Shown: positions 1 to 6,079, numbered from the stretch's first letter. The stretch: 6,224 nucleotides of DNA from Methanosarcinales archaeon (GCA_012329085.1 JAAXQB010000290.1:1-6224); one strand, 5' to 3'. Numbers and translations are program-made. Notes: a model not told the origin generated them from the letters alone.

Positions 1-3000
1 ACAGATACTAATGGCGATGATGGATGGAGCAGTAATATCAATCTTAATATTCTTGATAGAGATTCTATGTTAGAAGTAATTGCTGTGGATATAAATAATA
101 TAGAATCAGAACATTATATCTTAAATATAAGAATTCGTGGACTTCCAGATTGGCTTACCACTTTTGCAGAAATAGGATATACCATTACAGATGATGGTAA
201 AATAACCTTCGAAAAAGAAATTCCAGATCCTCCAATAGATAAAAGATTTACAATTCCTGAAGACATTCCCATAATAGGCGGAGAACAAAGATTTGAAGTA
301 TATTCTACTTTTAAAATAATATATGATATGCCTGAAAGATCTGCATTTGTTGCAGGAGAAGGAGTTTTAAAAGTTAAAAAGCTTGGGACTGGAGCAGAGG
401 GTAGTATGGGCTTAGAAGGAAATATAGATATGAATACTTTTGAACTTAAAGATGCAAGAGTTTTTGCTCATATTGAGATTATAGCAATTAGAAAAACATT
501 TTATAAACCAATCCCAAAACTTGCAATGATGGTTACCACAGTAGTTAGTGTATATCCACAAATAGGTCTTTCAGGTGATATTGCAACCGATCCTAACATA
601 CATCTAACAGGAGGTACCATATCTCCTGGAATGGGTATTGCAGGCAATAGTGCTGCAGAAGTAATAGGAAATTTAGCATCAGCAGAATTAGGCGTAAGAG
701 GTGATGCGATAGGACACATTGATATCCCTGCTCCACATAATGAAAGAATGGAACTTACTCTTACAATTTGCGGGAAAGTAGAAGTACTTTGGTGGGATCA
801 TGATATAGGACCTTTCACAGAAACACATCATTTCCCAGAGCACGGACGGGCTCGTGCCATGCATCTAGAAACTATGAAATTCAATGAATGGCAACCAACA
901 GAAAAATATGGAAGAATTCCTTTATCTGATGTAAGAACAGATCGAATTTCAAAAGCAATGATACAACAAGTTATAGCACCATCTGATTATGGTAGATTAA
1001 CTCATAATAATATTGAAGATGAAGCTCCATCAGTAATTTATATTGGAGAAGAAAGGTATTTGGTAGTTTGGAGTGCACAATGTACAAATAAAGAAGTACA
1101 AGCAGGACACGATCTTTTCTGGTCAATTTATTCAATTGATACTAGCACATGGTCTGAAATTCAGATGTTAACTAATGATAACTATGATGATAGAGCTCCT
1201 AAGCTATCTAAAAATGGAAATGAAGTAATAGTTGTATGGAGTAGAATAAACAGAGATCTTACTAACGAATATATAACTTCTCCATTTGAGATTCTCCCAT
1301 ATGTAGAAGTTGCATCTAATAGATTTACACTTATTAACAATGGCTGGTCTGATCTTACACTAATAACAAATAACACCGAACTTGATTTTGGACCTATAAT
1401 AAATGATGATTTTATTGCATGGGAAACAGATAGAGATTCAAATCTCACAACTACTAATGATAGGTTGGTAAAATACCTATGCATAAATACCAATACAACT
1501 TTTGAAATACCATATGCTTCAAAACCATCTCTTTCCTCAAATGCTATTGCATATTTTGACACAAAAACTGAAGAAGTAGTCTTTGGAAGATTGCAACCAG
1601 AATTAAATATAATTTCAAGACATACTGCACCAAATCTTACAGACCTTTCACTCACATCTTACAATGGTGAATTCATGTTAGCATGGGCTGACGATTCAAA
1701 TATATTCTATCTCAATCCAGAAAGAGCAGAACCTGCAAGACTTCTTGAAACAAACAGTAGTGTTCATAATGTTGATCTCATGGATTTCGGAAACTTTGAA
1801 TTAATATCTTTTACTGGCAAACTACCAGGAGACATCAGACAACGAACTTCATACAAAATACGATACAATGGTGAATGGGTTAGTGAAAGAACATTAGTAG
1901 ATGGAACCAATCTCACCTTATGGCAAGCAGACTTTGCTAAGGGAGTGGATGGCTTCTTTGCAGTCTTTGCAGGAAAAGAACAAATGGAAGATAAGAACGA
2001 CATATTCTACACATTCCATAGATTTGCAGGAGACCTTACCATCTCATCCACAGTCAATGGAAATCACTCTATTGGAGATGTTGTGACTATCGACTATACA
2101 ATAGAAAATATAGGAGATCAAACAACATCTAACTATGTAGTAAATCTCTATAACCTGAATATGGAAAGAATTTCATCAGAGAGTTTTACCAATAACATAG
2201 CACCAGGAACTCATCAAAACAAAAGCCTTACAGCAACACTTGATAACAGTGGTGGATTTATCTTAACAGTCGAAGCACACCCTGATTTAGACTTAAACAA
2301 CAATAAAGCCATCATACGATTAATTCATCCTGATGTATTAGTTAGTAATGTCTTTGAGACTCGAATCAATGATACACTAAACTTAACAGCATCATTTGAA
2401 AACAATGGCAGTGTAGATGCTACAAATGTTGGTTTCGAATTTTTCAATGGAATTACAACACTATATACTGGTACAATAGACATTCCAGCAAATAGTAGTA
2501 TTAACCATACATTTGCGATTAATGTTAGTGAAATTATGCGAAATCTAACCTCTGGCATAATGATCGACTTTGAAAATCAAATTTTAGAAGAGAATGAAGA
2601 AAATAATATCCTTCATTTTAGAGCATTAATGCCAGATTTATCAGTAGAAAGAGGTGCAATAACTGCAATAAATAAAGGAGATACTGTATCTTTAAGAGTG
2701 ATTGTTAAGAATAAAGGCATTGGAGATGCAGATGCGAATCTTACGCTCTTAGATCAGGACTTAAATCCAATTAAACATATTGAGTTCAATATAAGTGGTT
2801 TTGAAGAATATTCTATTTTTAAAGTAGTAGAAACAACATTACCTATTACTGAATGGAATCAAGTATATTTCATTAGTGTAGAAAGCAAATATGGTGATGC
2901 AAATGAGAATGATAATCTTGATGCTGTAAATAGAGATAAACTACTTATGTTACCTATCGTAACATTCACCCATTATCCACAAGTTCCAATTATAGGGCAG

Positions 3001-4818
3001 AATGTTTCATTTGATGCAGGCGAATCCTCAGATGCAGATGGCAATATCACACAATATATATGGAATTTCGGAGATGGAAGTAATGTGGTAGTTACTAACA
3101 TTTCAACAATAGAACACACATTTTTATCTGATGGAGTTTACACAATATCCCTTGCAATAGTTGATGATGAGGGTTTAACAAATCTAACAACTACTAATGT
3201 GACTGTGATATGTCCTTACGACCGTCCAGAACTTACAAGTATAGCTGTTATTCCAGATAATGTAGTGCTTAATGTAACTGAGAGTCAGCAATTTACTGCA
3301 GAAGCAGTACCAATTGAAGCATATCTTGGTGGGGTGACTTGGTCTGTTGATAATGAGATCGGCACTGGTATAATTAATGCAACTGGGTACTTTACAGCAT
3401 TGACCGCAGGTAATGTTACTGTAATTGCGACAAGTGTTGTGGATGTAAATATTACAGGAACTGCGACTGTTACTGTAGTAGAACCAATAGTAGAACCACC
3501 AGAACCAGAATCAATAACAATCACACCTGACATAGTACCACTTAATGTAACTGATACACAGCTATTTACTGCAACTGTATATCCACCAGATGCAGATCAA
3601 GATGTAACTTGGTCTGTTACTAATGAGACAGTTGGAACAATTGATGCAACTGGTTACTTTACAGCATTAGCAGAAGGAAATGTTACTGTAACTGCAACAA
3701 GTGTTGTAGATGTGAATATTACAGAAACTGCAACTGTTATTGTAACAGAACCTGCAAATATTACATTTTCTAATCTTGTAGTAACACCACTTGCAGGAGA
3801 AACACCACTTGATATAACTGCAACTGCTCTTGTTACAAATACAGGCGGAGAAGCAGGAGATTTCAATGCAACATTTATAATTGAGGGGGTTATTATTGAT
3901 TATGCAACAGGGGCACTTAGTGTAGGAGAAAATACGACTATAAACTTTGGACATACATTGGATGTAGCTGGAACTTACAATGTTACAATAGGTGCATTAA
4001 CACCAACAATAATAACTGTAATAACACCACCTGATAACTTCACTCTAACAACAAATACTGTTGGGGGTGGAACGGTAATAAGAAATCCAGATCAAATAGA
4101 ATATGTAAATGGAACTGTGGTAAGTCTTACAGCAGTACCTGATTATGGATGGCAGTTTGTTAATTGGACAGGAGACATTATAGGAACAGTTAATCCAACA
4201 AACATAACAATGGATGCTGATAAAACTGTAACTGCAACATTTGAGCATATAGTAGTAGATTTGCCTACAATGAGCATCATTCCTACAACTAATGAAATTC
4301 TCGAAGGTGAAACCGTAACTATATCCATCACAATTGATAATGCAGCAGACATAGCAGGTGGAATGGTAACAATCGAATTTGATCCATCCACCATATCTGT
4401 AGTATCTATTGAAGATGGTGCATCCTTTACCGCTATTGCATTCAATTACAGTAATACAGAAGGCTTTGTAAGAATGGCAGCATCAAGTGCAAGTGCAATT
4501 GGCATAGATCAAATAATCTTTGCAAACATAACATTCCAAGGCATACATCCAAACACTTCAGAATTAATTTTCACTGATGCAAGAACAAATTGTATCGATG
4601 GACAAATGTCAGATGCAGCATTCAATAATGGTGAAATAACTGTAATTCCAACAATGCCAGGCGATTTAAATGACGATGGTCAGTTAGATTCAGGAGATGC
4701 AACACTTGCACTTCAGATGGCAATAGGAGAACTTTCTGAAAATCTATTAGGCGATTTAAATGAAAATGGTAGAATAGACACAGGTGATGCAACACGCATG
4801 CTACAAGGAAGTTTATAG
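1..4818 (+). CDS. Giant modular surface protein (propeller, CARDB, PKD, BIG2, cohesin, dockerin), 5' partial
   Basis: Probable extracellular adhesion or scaffold protein. The frame is open from base 1, with 22 codons before the first Met at 67, so the true start and any signal peptide lie upstream. Numbering from that Met: 1-290, beta-rich, unknown family; about 319-653, seven degenerate repeats of the APxLxxxGxxxxVVW kind, probably a seven-bladed beta-propeller; 655-756, 757-857 and 858-962, CARDB domains; 964-1048, PKD with WNFGDG at 999-1004; 1056-1138 and 1148-1227, BIG2 domains sharing ATGYFTAL; 1230-1320, CARDB-like; 1323-1394, InlB-B-type repeat with GWQFVNWTGD at 1361-1370; 1401-1528, cohesin; 1532-1583, dockerin with two calcium loops (D1533, N1535, D1537, D1544; D1563, N1565, N1567, D1574). 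About 41 N-x-S/T sequons occur after residue 434 and none before. No transmembrane anchor or sorting tail follows the dockerin. Archaeoglobus fulgidus also has a protein with both cohesin and dockerin. Domain calls are by eye; no enzymatic domain was recognised. The N-terminal third and the ligand remain unknown. Confidence 0.93.
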   Translation, partial: TDTNGDDGWSSNINLNILDRDSMLEVIAVDINNIESEHYILNIRIRGLPDWLTTFAEIGYTITDDGKITFEKEIPDPPIDKRFTIPEDIPIIGGEQRFEVYSTFKIIYDMPERSAFVAGEGVLKVKKLGTGAEGSMGLEGNIDMNTFELKDARVFAHIEIIAIRKTFYKPIPKLAMMVTTVVSVYPQIGLSGDIATDPNIHLTGGTISPGMGIAGNSAAEVIGNLASAELGVRGDAIGHIDIPAPHNERMELTLTICGKVEVLWWDHDIGPFTETHHFPEHGRARAMHLETMKFNEWQPTEKYGRIPLSDVRTDRISKAMIQQVIAPSDYGRLTHNNIEDEAPSVIYIGEERYLVVWSAQCTNKEVQAGHDLFWSIYSIDTSTWSEIQMLTNDNYDDRAPKLSKNGNEVIVVWSRINRDLTNEYITSPFEILPYVEVASNRFTLINNGWSDLTLITNNTELDFGPIINDDFIAWETDRDSNLTTTNDRLVKYLCINTNTTFEIPYASKPSLSSNAIAYFDTKTEEVVFGRLQPELNIISRHTAPNLTDLSLTSYNGEFMLAWADDSNIFYLNPERAEPARLLETNSSVHNVDLMDFGNFELISFTGKLPGDIRQRTSYKIRYNGEWVSERTLVDGTNLTLWQADFAKGVDGFFAVFAGKEQMEDKNDIFYTFHRFAGDLTISSTVNGNHSIGDVVTIDYTIENIGDQTTSNYVVNLYNLNMERISSESFTNNIAPGTHQNKSLTATLDNSGGFILTVEAHPDLDLNNNKAIIRLIHPDVLVSNVFETRINDTLNLTASFENNGSVDATNVGFEFFNGITTLYTGTIDIPANSSINHTFAINVSEIMRNLTSGIMIDFENQILEENEENNILHFRALMPDLSVERGAITAINKGDTVSLRVIVKNKGIGDADANLTLLDQDLNPIKHIEFNISGFEEYSIFKVVETTLPITEWNQVYFISVESKYGDANENDNLDAVNRDKLLMLPIVTFTHYPQVPIIGQNVSFDAGESSDADGNITQYIWNFGDGSNVVVTNISTIEHTFLSDGVYTISLAIVDDEGLTNLTTTNVTVICPYDRPELTSIAVIPDNVVLNVTESQQFTAEAVPIEAYLGGVTWSVDNEIGTGIINATGYFTALTAGNVTVIATSVVDVNITGTATVTVVEPIVEPPEPESITITPDIVPLNVTDTQLFTATVYPPDADQDVTWSVTNETVGTIDATGYFTALAEGNVTVTATSVVDVNITETATVIVTEPANITFSNLVVTPLAGETPLDITATALVTNTGGEAGDFNATFIIEGVIIDYATGALSVGENTTINFGHTLDVAGTYNVTIGALTPTIITVITPPDNFTLTTNTVGGGTVIRNPDQIEYVNGTVVSLTAVPDYGWQFVNWTGDIIGTVNPTNITMDADKTVTATFEHIVVDLPTMSIIPTTNEILEGETVTISITIDNAADIAGGMVTIEFDPSTISVVSIEDGASFTAIAFNYSNTEGFVRMAASSASAIGIDQIIFANITFQGIHPNTSELIFTDARTNCIDGQMSDAAFNNGEITVIPTMPGDLNDDGQLDSGDATLALQMAIGELSENLLGDLNENGRIDTGDATRMLQGSL
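3379..3753 (+). repeat. Tandem BIG2 domain duplication, still similar at DNA level
   Basis: The last 36 codons of the first BIG2 domain (3379-3486) align without gaps to those of the second (3646-3753). I count 92 of 108 identical bases, with about half of the differences silent. Upstream the two domains also align (CTTAATGTAACT at 3268 and 3541, ACTTGGTCTGTT at 3337 and 3607), but with small in-frame length differences. This indicates an intragenic duplication of one domain of about 90 codons that is younger than the divergence of the other domains. Confidence 0.85.
4660..4795 (+). repeat. Duplicated dockerin calcium-loop segments
   Basis: Two copies, 90 bases apart, encode the paired F-hand segments of the dockerin: 4660-4705 and 4750-4795. 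Both begin GGCGATTTAAATGA and end in GATGCAACAC. Each encodes G-D-L-N-x-x-G-x-x-D-[ST]-G-D-A-T, with calcium-ligand positions 1, 3, 5 and 12 filled by D/N residues. The second segment has only nine residues after its loop before the stop, so its helix is short. Confidence 0.85.
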
Positions 4819-4842
4819 ATTAATTCAATCACACAAACCAAT

Positions 4843-4882
4843 AGAGATGGAACAATAATCATTCCATCTCTTATATTTTTTT
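4843..4882 (+). terminator. Hairpin plus T-tract terminator of the surface-protein gene
   Basis: AGAGATGGAA (4843-4852) and TTCCATCTCT (4862-4871) form a perfect 10-bp stem with a 9-nt loop. TATA and then seven Ts (4876-4882) follow. It begins 25 bases after the stop codon at 4818 and separates the large gene from the next two. Archaeal termination mainly needs the T-tract; the stem is extra support. Confidence 0.75.
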
Positions 4883-4900
4883 CACCCATAATTATTTTTT

Positions 4901-4920
4901 ATTTTATTTTATTTTATTTT
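4901..4920. repeat. (ATTTT)4 pentanucleotide tract
   Basis: Four perfect copies of ATTTT lie directly after six Ts and directly before the TATA-like element of the small-gene operon. Such a tract is prone to slippage and could alter promoter spacing or act as a further termination tract. No function can be shown from sequence alone. Confidence 0.8.
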
Positions 4921-4922
4921 AG

Positions 4923-4936
4923 TTTATTTAAGTATT
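4923..4936 (+). promoter_or_regulatory. Archaeal TATA-like promoter of the small membrane-protein operon
   Basis: TTTATTTAAGTATT is centred about 26 bases upstream of the ATG at 4956. Archaeal TATA boxes usually sit about 25-30 bases before the transcription start, so the message would begin at or very near the start codon. No Shine-Dalgarno precedes that ATG, which agrees with a leaderless message. The core TTTAAGTAT recurs upstream of the candidate RNA (as TAAGTATA) and of the antitoxin gene. The A/T-rich background makes chance matches easy. Confidence 0.4.
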
Positions 4937-4955
4937 AAATATTAAAAATAGATAA

Positions 4956-5222
4956 ATGAATTTTGAAATTATAATTGGAGTTATTGGGGTTATAATTGGA
5001 TTTATTGGAGTGATAATAACTATAGTTATTGCATTTTACAAATTACATGAAAATATAAAAAAAGACAGAATCGAAATTGAAAATAGACTTACAAGAATAG
5101 AAGGGCAGTTAAAAAACCATAATATATTCTATGATAAAATTCAAGATTATATGTTTCAAAACAGTTTTATACAAGGTAATGAAACCAAAATAGCTAATAA
5201 AAAGAGCAAGGGAAAAATATGA
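4956..5222 (+). CDS. Small membrane protein with glycine-striped transmembrane helix and coiled coil
   Basis: An 88-residue protein of unrecognised family. Residues 5-28 form one strongly hydrophobic transmembrane helix with glycines at 8, 11, 15 and 18. That 3-4-3 spacing puts them on a single face, which usually signals tight helix packing or oligomerisation. Residues 30-54 are charged and likely helical, with L45, I48 and L52 in heptad positions, so a short coiled coil projects from the membrane. The tail is basic (KKSKGK). There is no signal-peptidase motif; the helix probably serves as an anchor. No Shine-Dalgarno precedes the ATG, and the TATA-like element lies so close that the message may be leaderless. 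The stop overlaps the next start (ATGA, 5219-5222), so the two proteins are probably made together and may interact. A holin-like role is conceivable from size and layout, but nothing specific supports it. Confidence 0.75.
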   Translation: MNFEIIIGVIGVIIGFIGVIITIVIAFYKLHENIKKDRIEIENRLTRIEGQLKNHNIFYDKIQDYMFQNSFIQGNETKIANKKSKGKI

Positions 5223-5584
5223 CTGATTTAAACTATAATGAAATCGAAAAATTGAGATATTTACTTTCAAAAGCAAGAAATAATCAGACATCTGAAAATG
5301 ATTTAAAAAGTATTGTACATTTAATTAATAAAAGTGGGATTTCTAAAGAACATGAAATTACCAATCTTTTAAATGAAGCTGGATTTTCATCATTACATGA
5401 ATTGTCTAATAAATTGCAAGAAAAGAAATCAGAAGAATTTGTAAAAACACTTGTAGCAATTGGTCTTGCTATTTTAGTAGGGTATGCTTTATTAAAAATA
5501 TTAGCTGAGAAGAGATGCGATAATAAAGACAATTTTGAAAAATCTCTAAAAATGAATGAAAATGCTACAAAAATGCATGCGTAA
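5219..5584 (+). CDS. Small membrane protein with helical N-terminal domain and one transmembrane helix
   Basis: A 121-residue protein of unrecognised family. Residues 1-70 are polar and helical. Within them a 15-residue unit appears twice (32-47 and 47-62), following the pattern I-x-x-L-[IL]-N-x-x-G-[IF]-S-x-x-H-E, which suggests a small repeated helix-turn-helix fold. A single transmembrane helix spans about 77-95, followed by a polar tail of some 26 residues with one cysteine (C100). Lysines flank both sides of the helix, so the orientation is unclear. The start overlaps the upstream stop by four bases (ATGA), and only a weak AAGGGA lies before it, so translation is probably coupled to the preceding gene. 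The two products, each with one membrane span and a helical soluble part, may form a complex. Function is unknown. Confidence 0.75.
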   Translation: MTDLNYNEIEKLRYLLSKARNNQTSENDLKSIVHLINKSGISKEHEITNLLNEAGFSSLHELSNKLQEKKSEEFVKTLVAIGLAILVGYALLKILAEKRCDNKDNFEKSLKMNENATKMHA

Positions 5585-5649
5585 AATATTATTGCAAAAA
5601 ATAAAATAAAATTTTATAAATCATAATTTGGTAATATTCTAAAAAATAT

Positions 5650-5693
5650 AAATATTGATGTTGTGCTTAAAAATTAAGTGTAATATTTTTTTT
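5650..5693 (+). terminator. Weak A/T-rich hairpin and T8 terminator after the small operon
   Basis: An outer AAATATT (5650-5656) pairs with AATATTT (5682-5688). An inner CTTAA (5666-5670) and TTAAG (5674-5678) pair around AAA, extended by three G-U pairs. Eight Ts (5686-5693) follow. The stem is almost G+C-free, so the T-tract is the stronger part of the signal. It lies 65 bases after the stop at 5584. Confidence 0.45.
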
Positions 5694-5816
5694 ATTTTTA
5701 GTAATTGATTGGATATGAGAAAAAATTTATTTTTATTGTAGTAATTAATTAAATGTATAAAAAAAATATTTTTTCTAATTTGATATTTTTTTATAAAAAA
5801 ATTAATTTTTTCTCTC
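5694..5816. other. Gene-free A/T-tract spacer
   Basis: This stretch is over 80% A+T with repeated A and T runs, including the palindrome AAAAAATATTTTTT at 5761-5774. I see no credible coding region. The longest ATG frame (5753-5827, 24 codons) is low-complexity Lys/Phe/Ile with no ribosome site. The tracts could add termination or bend the DNA in front of the next promoter, but nothing here proves it. Confidence 0.6.
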
Positions 5817-5826
5817 TAAGTATATA
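5817..5826 (+). promoter_or_regulatory. TATA-like element ahead of the candidate RNA
   Basis: TAAGTATATA is centred about 26 bases upstream of 5848, where the sequence abruptly becomes less A/T-rich and foldable. That spacing is what an archaeal TATA box and start site would show. It shares TAAGTAT with the elements at 4927-4935 and 6031-6040. An inverted repeat overlaps it. Confidence 0.4.
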
Positions 5827-5843
5827 ACATTACAAGTTATATA
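5821..5843. repeat. Inverted repeat over the candidate RNA promoter
   Basis: TATATAAC (5821-5828) and GTTATATA (5836-5843) are perfect 8-base inverted arms around a 7-base spacer. The repeat covers the second half of the TATA-like element and ends just before the inferred transcription start at 5848. That is where an archaeal repressor would block initiation, so it may be an operator. An A/T-rich chance palindrome is the alternative. Confidence 0.5.
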
Positions 5844-5847
5844 TAAC

Positions 5848-6027
5848 GCCCATTCTCTTTCGAGAATGTGCTAATAAAAAAATATCTAAGAAATGAGTGG
5901 TTACTTGCGATAAAAAGGTTTATGCCAAAAGAGGGATAAATCTAGTTATTATAGTAAAGATTGCGTGAGCAAGGTATGAAAATAAATTTAGATATACCAA
6001 TAATATATGAAATCATATATTTTTTTT
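5848..6027 (+). ncRNA. Candidate structured non-coding RNA of unknown family
   Basis: A block of about 180 nt, visibly richer in G+C than its flanks and without a convincing reading frame. Elements in order: a 5' hairpin CATTCTC/GAGAATG (5851-5857 with 5862-5868) around a TTTC loop, plus G5848-C5871 and C5849-G5870; a long-range helix ATATCTAAG (5882-5890) with TTTAGATAT (5987-5995); inside it CTTGC (5904-5908) with GCAAG (5969-5973); within that AATCT (5939-5943) with AGATT (5958-5962) and a minor GGT/GCC hairpin near 5917-5926. GGTAT (5973-5977) could instead pair with ATACC (5994-5998). A TATA-like box at the right distance and a terminal hairpin with T8 frame it. I see no conserved motifs of tRNA, RNase P, SRP RNA, C/D-box RNA or the common riboswitches. 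It could also be a long leader of the downstream antitoxin gene. Transcription is not proven. Confidence 0.4.
6002..6027 (+). terminator. Perfect hairpin and T8 terminator of the candidate RNA
   Basis: AATATATGA (6002-6010) and TCATATATT (6013-6021) are perfect inverted arms separated by AA; in practice the stem would open to a four-base loop. The right arm runs straight into eight Ts (6020-6027). The T-run is on the + strand and there is no matching A-run on the left side, so it acts on rightward transcription. It separates the candidate RNA from the antitoxin gene, or could act as an attenuator if transcripts sometimes read through. Confidence 0.55.
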
Positions 6028-6030
6028 AAT

Positions 6031-6040
6031 TTTAAGTATA
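6031..6040 (+). promoter_or_regulatory. TATA-like promoter of the antitoxin gene
   Basis: TTTAAGTATA is centred near 6036, predicting a start around 6062 and a leader of about 29 bases that includes the Shine-Dalgarno at 6080. The motif matches the elements at 4927-4935 and 5817-5826. A palindrome TTAAATTTAA at 6046-6055 lies between it and the predicted start and could be an autoregulatory site, which is common for antitoxin genes. Confidence 0.4.
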
Positions 6041-6079
6041 TTAAGTTAAATTTAATCGATTTGCGATGCTAAAAATATA

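Noticed and set aside
501..719. 72-codon open frame on the - strand inside the large gene
   Set aside because: It lies antisense to well-formed coding sequence with recognisable downstream domains, has no ribosome site and its composition reflects the opposite strand. The same holds for the other antisense frames between 1182 and 4445.
1901..2086. 61-codon open frame on the + strand in another frame
   Set aside because: It is fully inside the large gene across the propeller-CARDB boundary, which reads without interruption in the main frame.
3232..3753. Assembly duplication artefact over the BIG2 domains
   Set aside because: The copies differ at many sites, including silent ones and in-frame length changes, so they are true diverged copies rather than an assembly repeat.
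4901..4920. CRISPR-like or iteron repeat
   Set aside because: It is only a perfect five-base microsatellite without spacers or conserved flanks.
5753..5827. 24-codon frame in the A/T-rich spacer
   Set aside because: Lys/Phe/Ile/Asn-only translation of A and T runs, no Shine-Dalgarno or suitable promoter.
5848..6000. tRNA, C/D-box RNA, RNase P RNA, SRP RNA or hammerhead ribozyme
   Set aside because: No T-arm consensus or acceptor pairing, no RTGATGA/CTGA boxes, and none of the conserved blocks of RNase P, SRP RNA or hammerhead cores were found by eye.
5976..6029. 17-codon frame starting ATG AAA ATA with AAGG just before it
   Set aside because: It overlaps the terminator stem and ends in the T-tract. 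Its low-complexity Ile/Tyr/Phe content is what A/T-rich DNA gives by chance. A leader peptide cannot be excluded but has no positive support.
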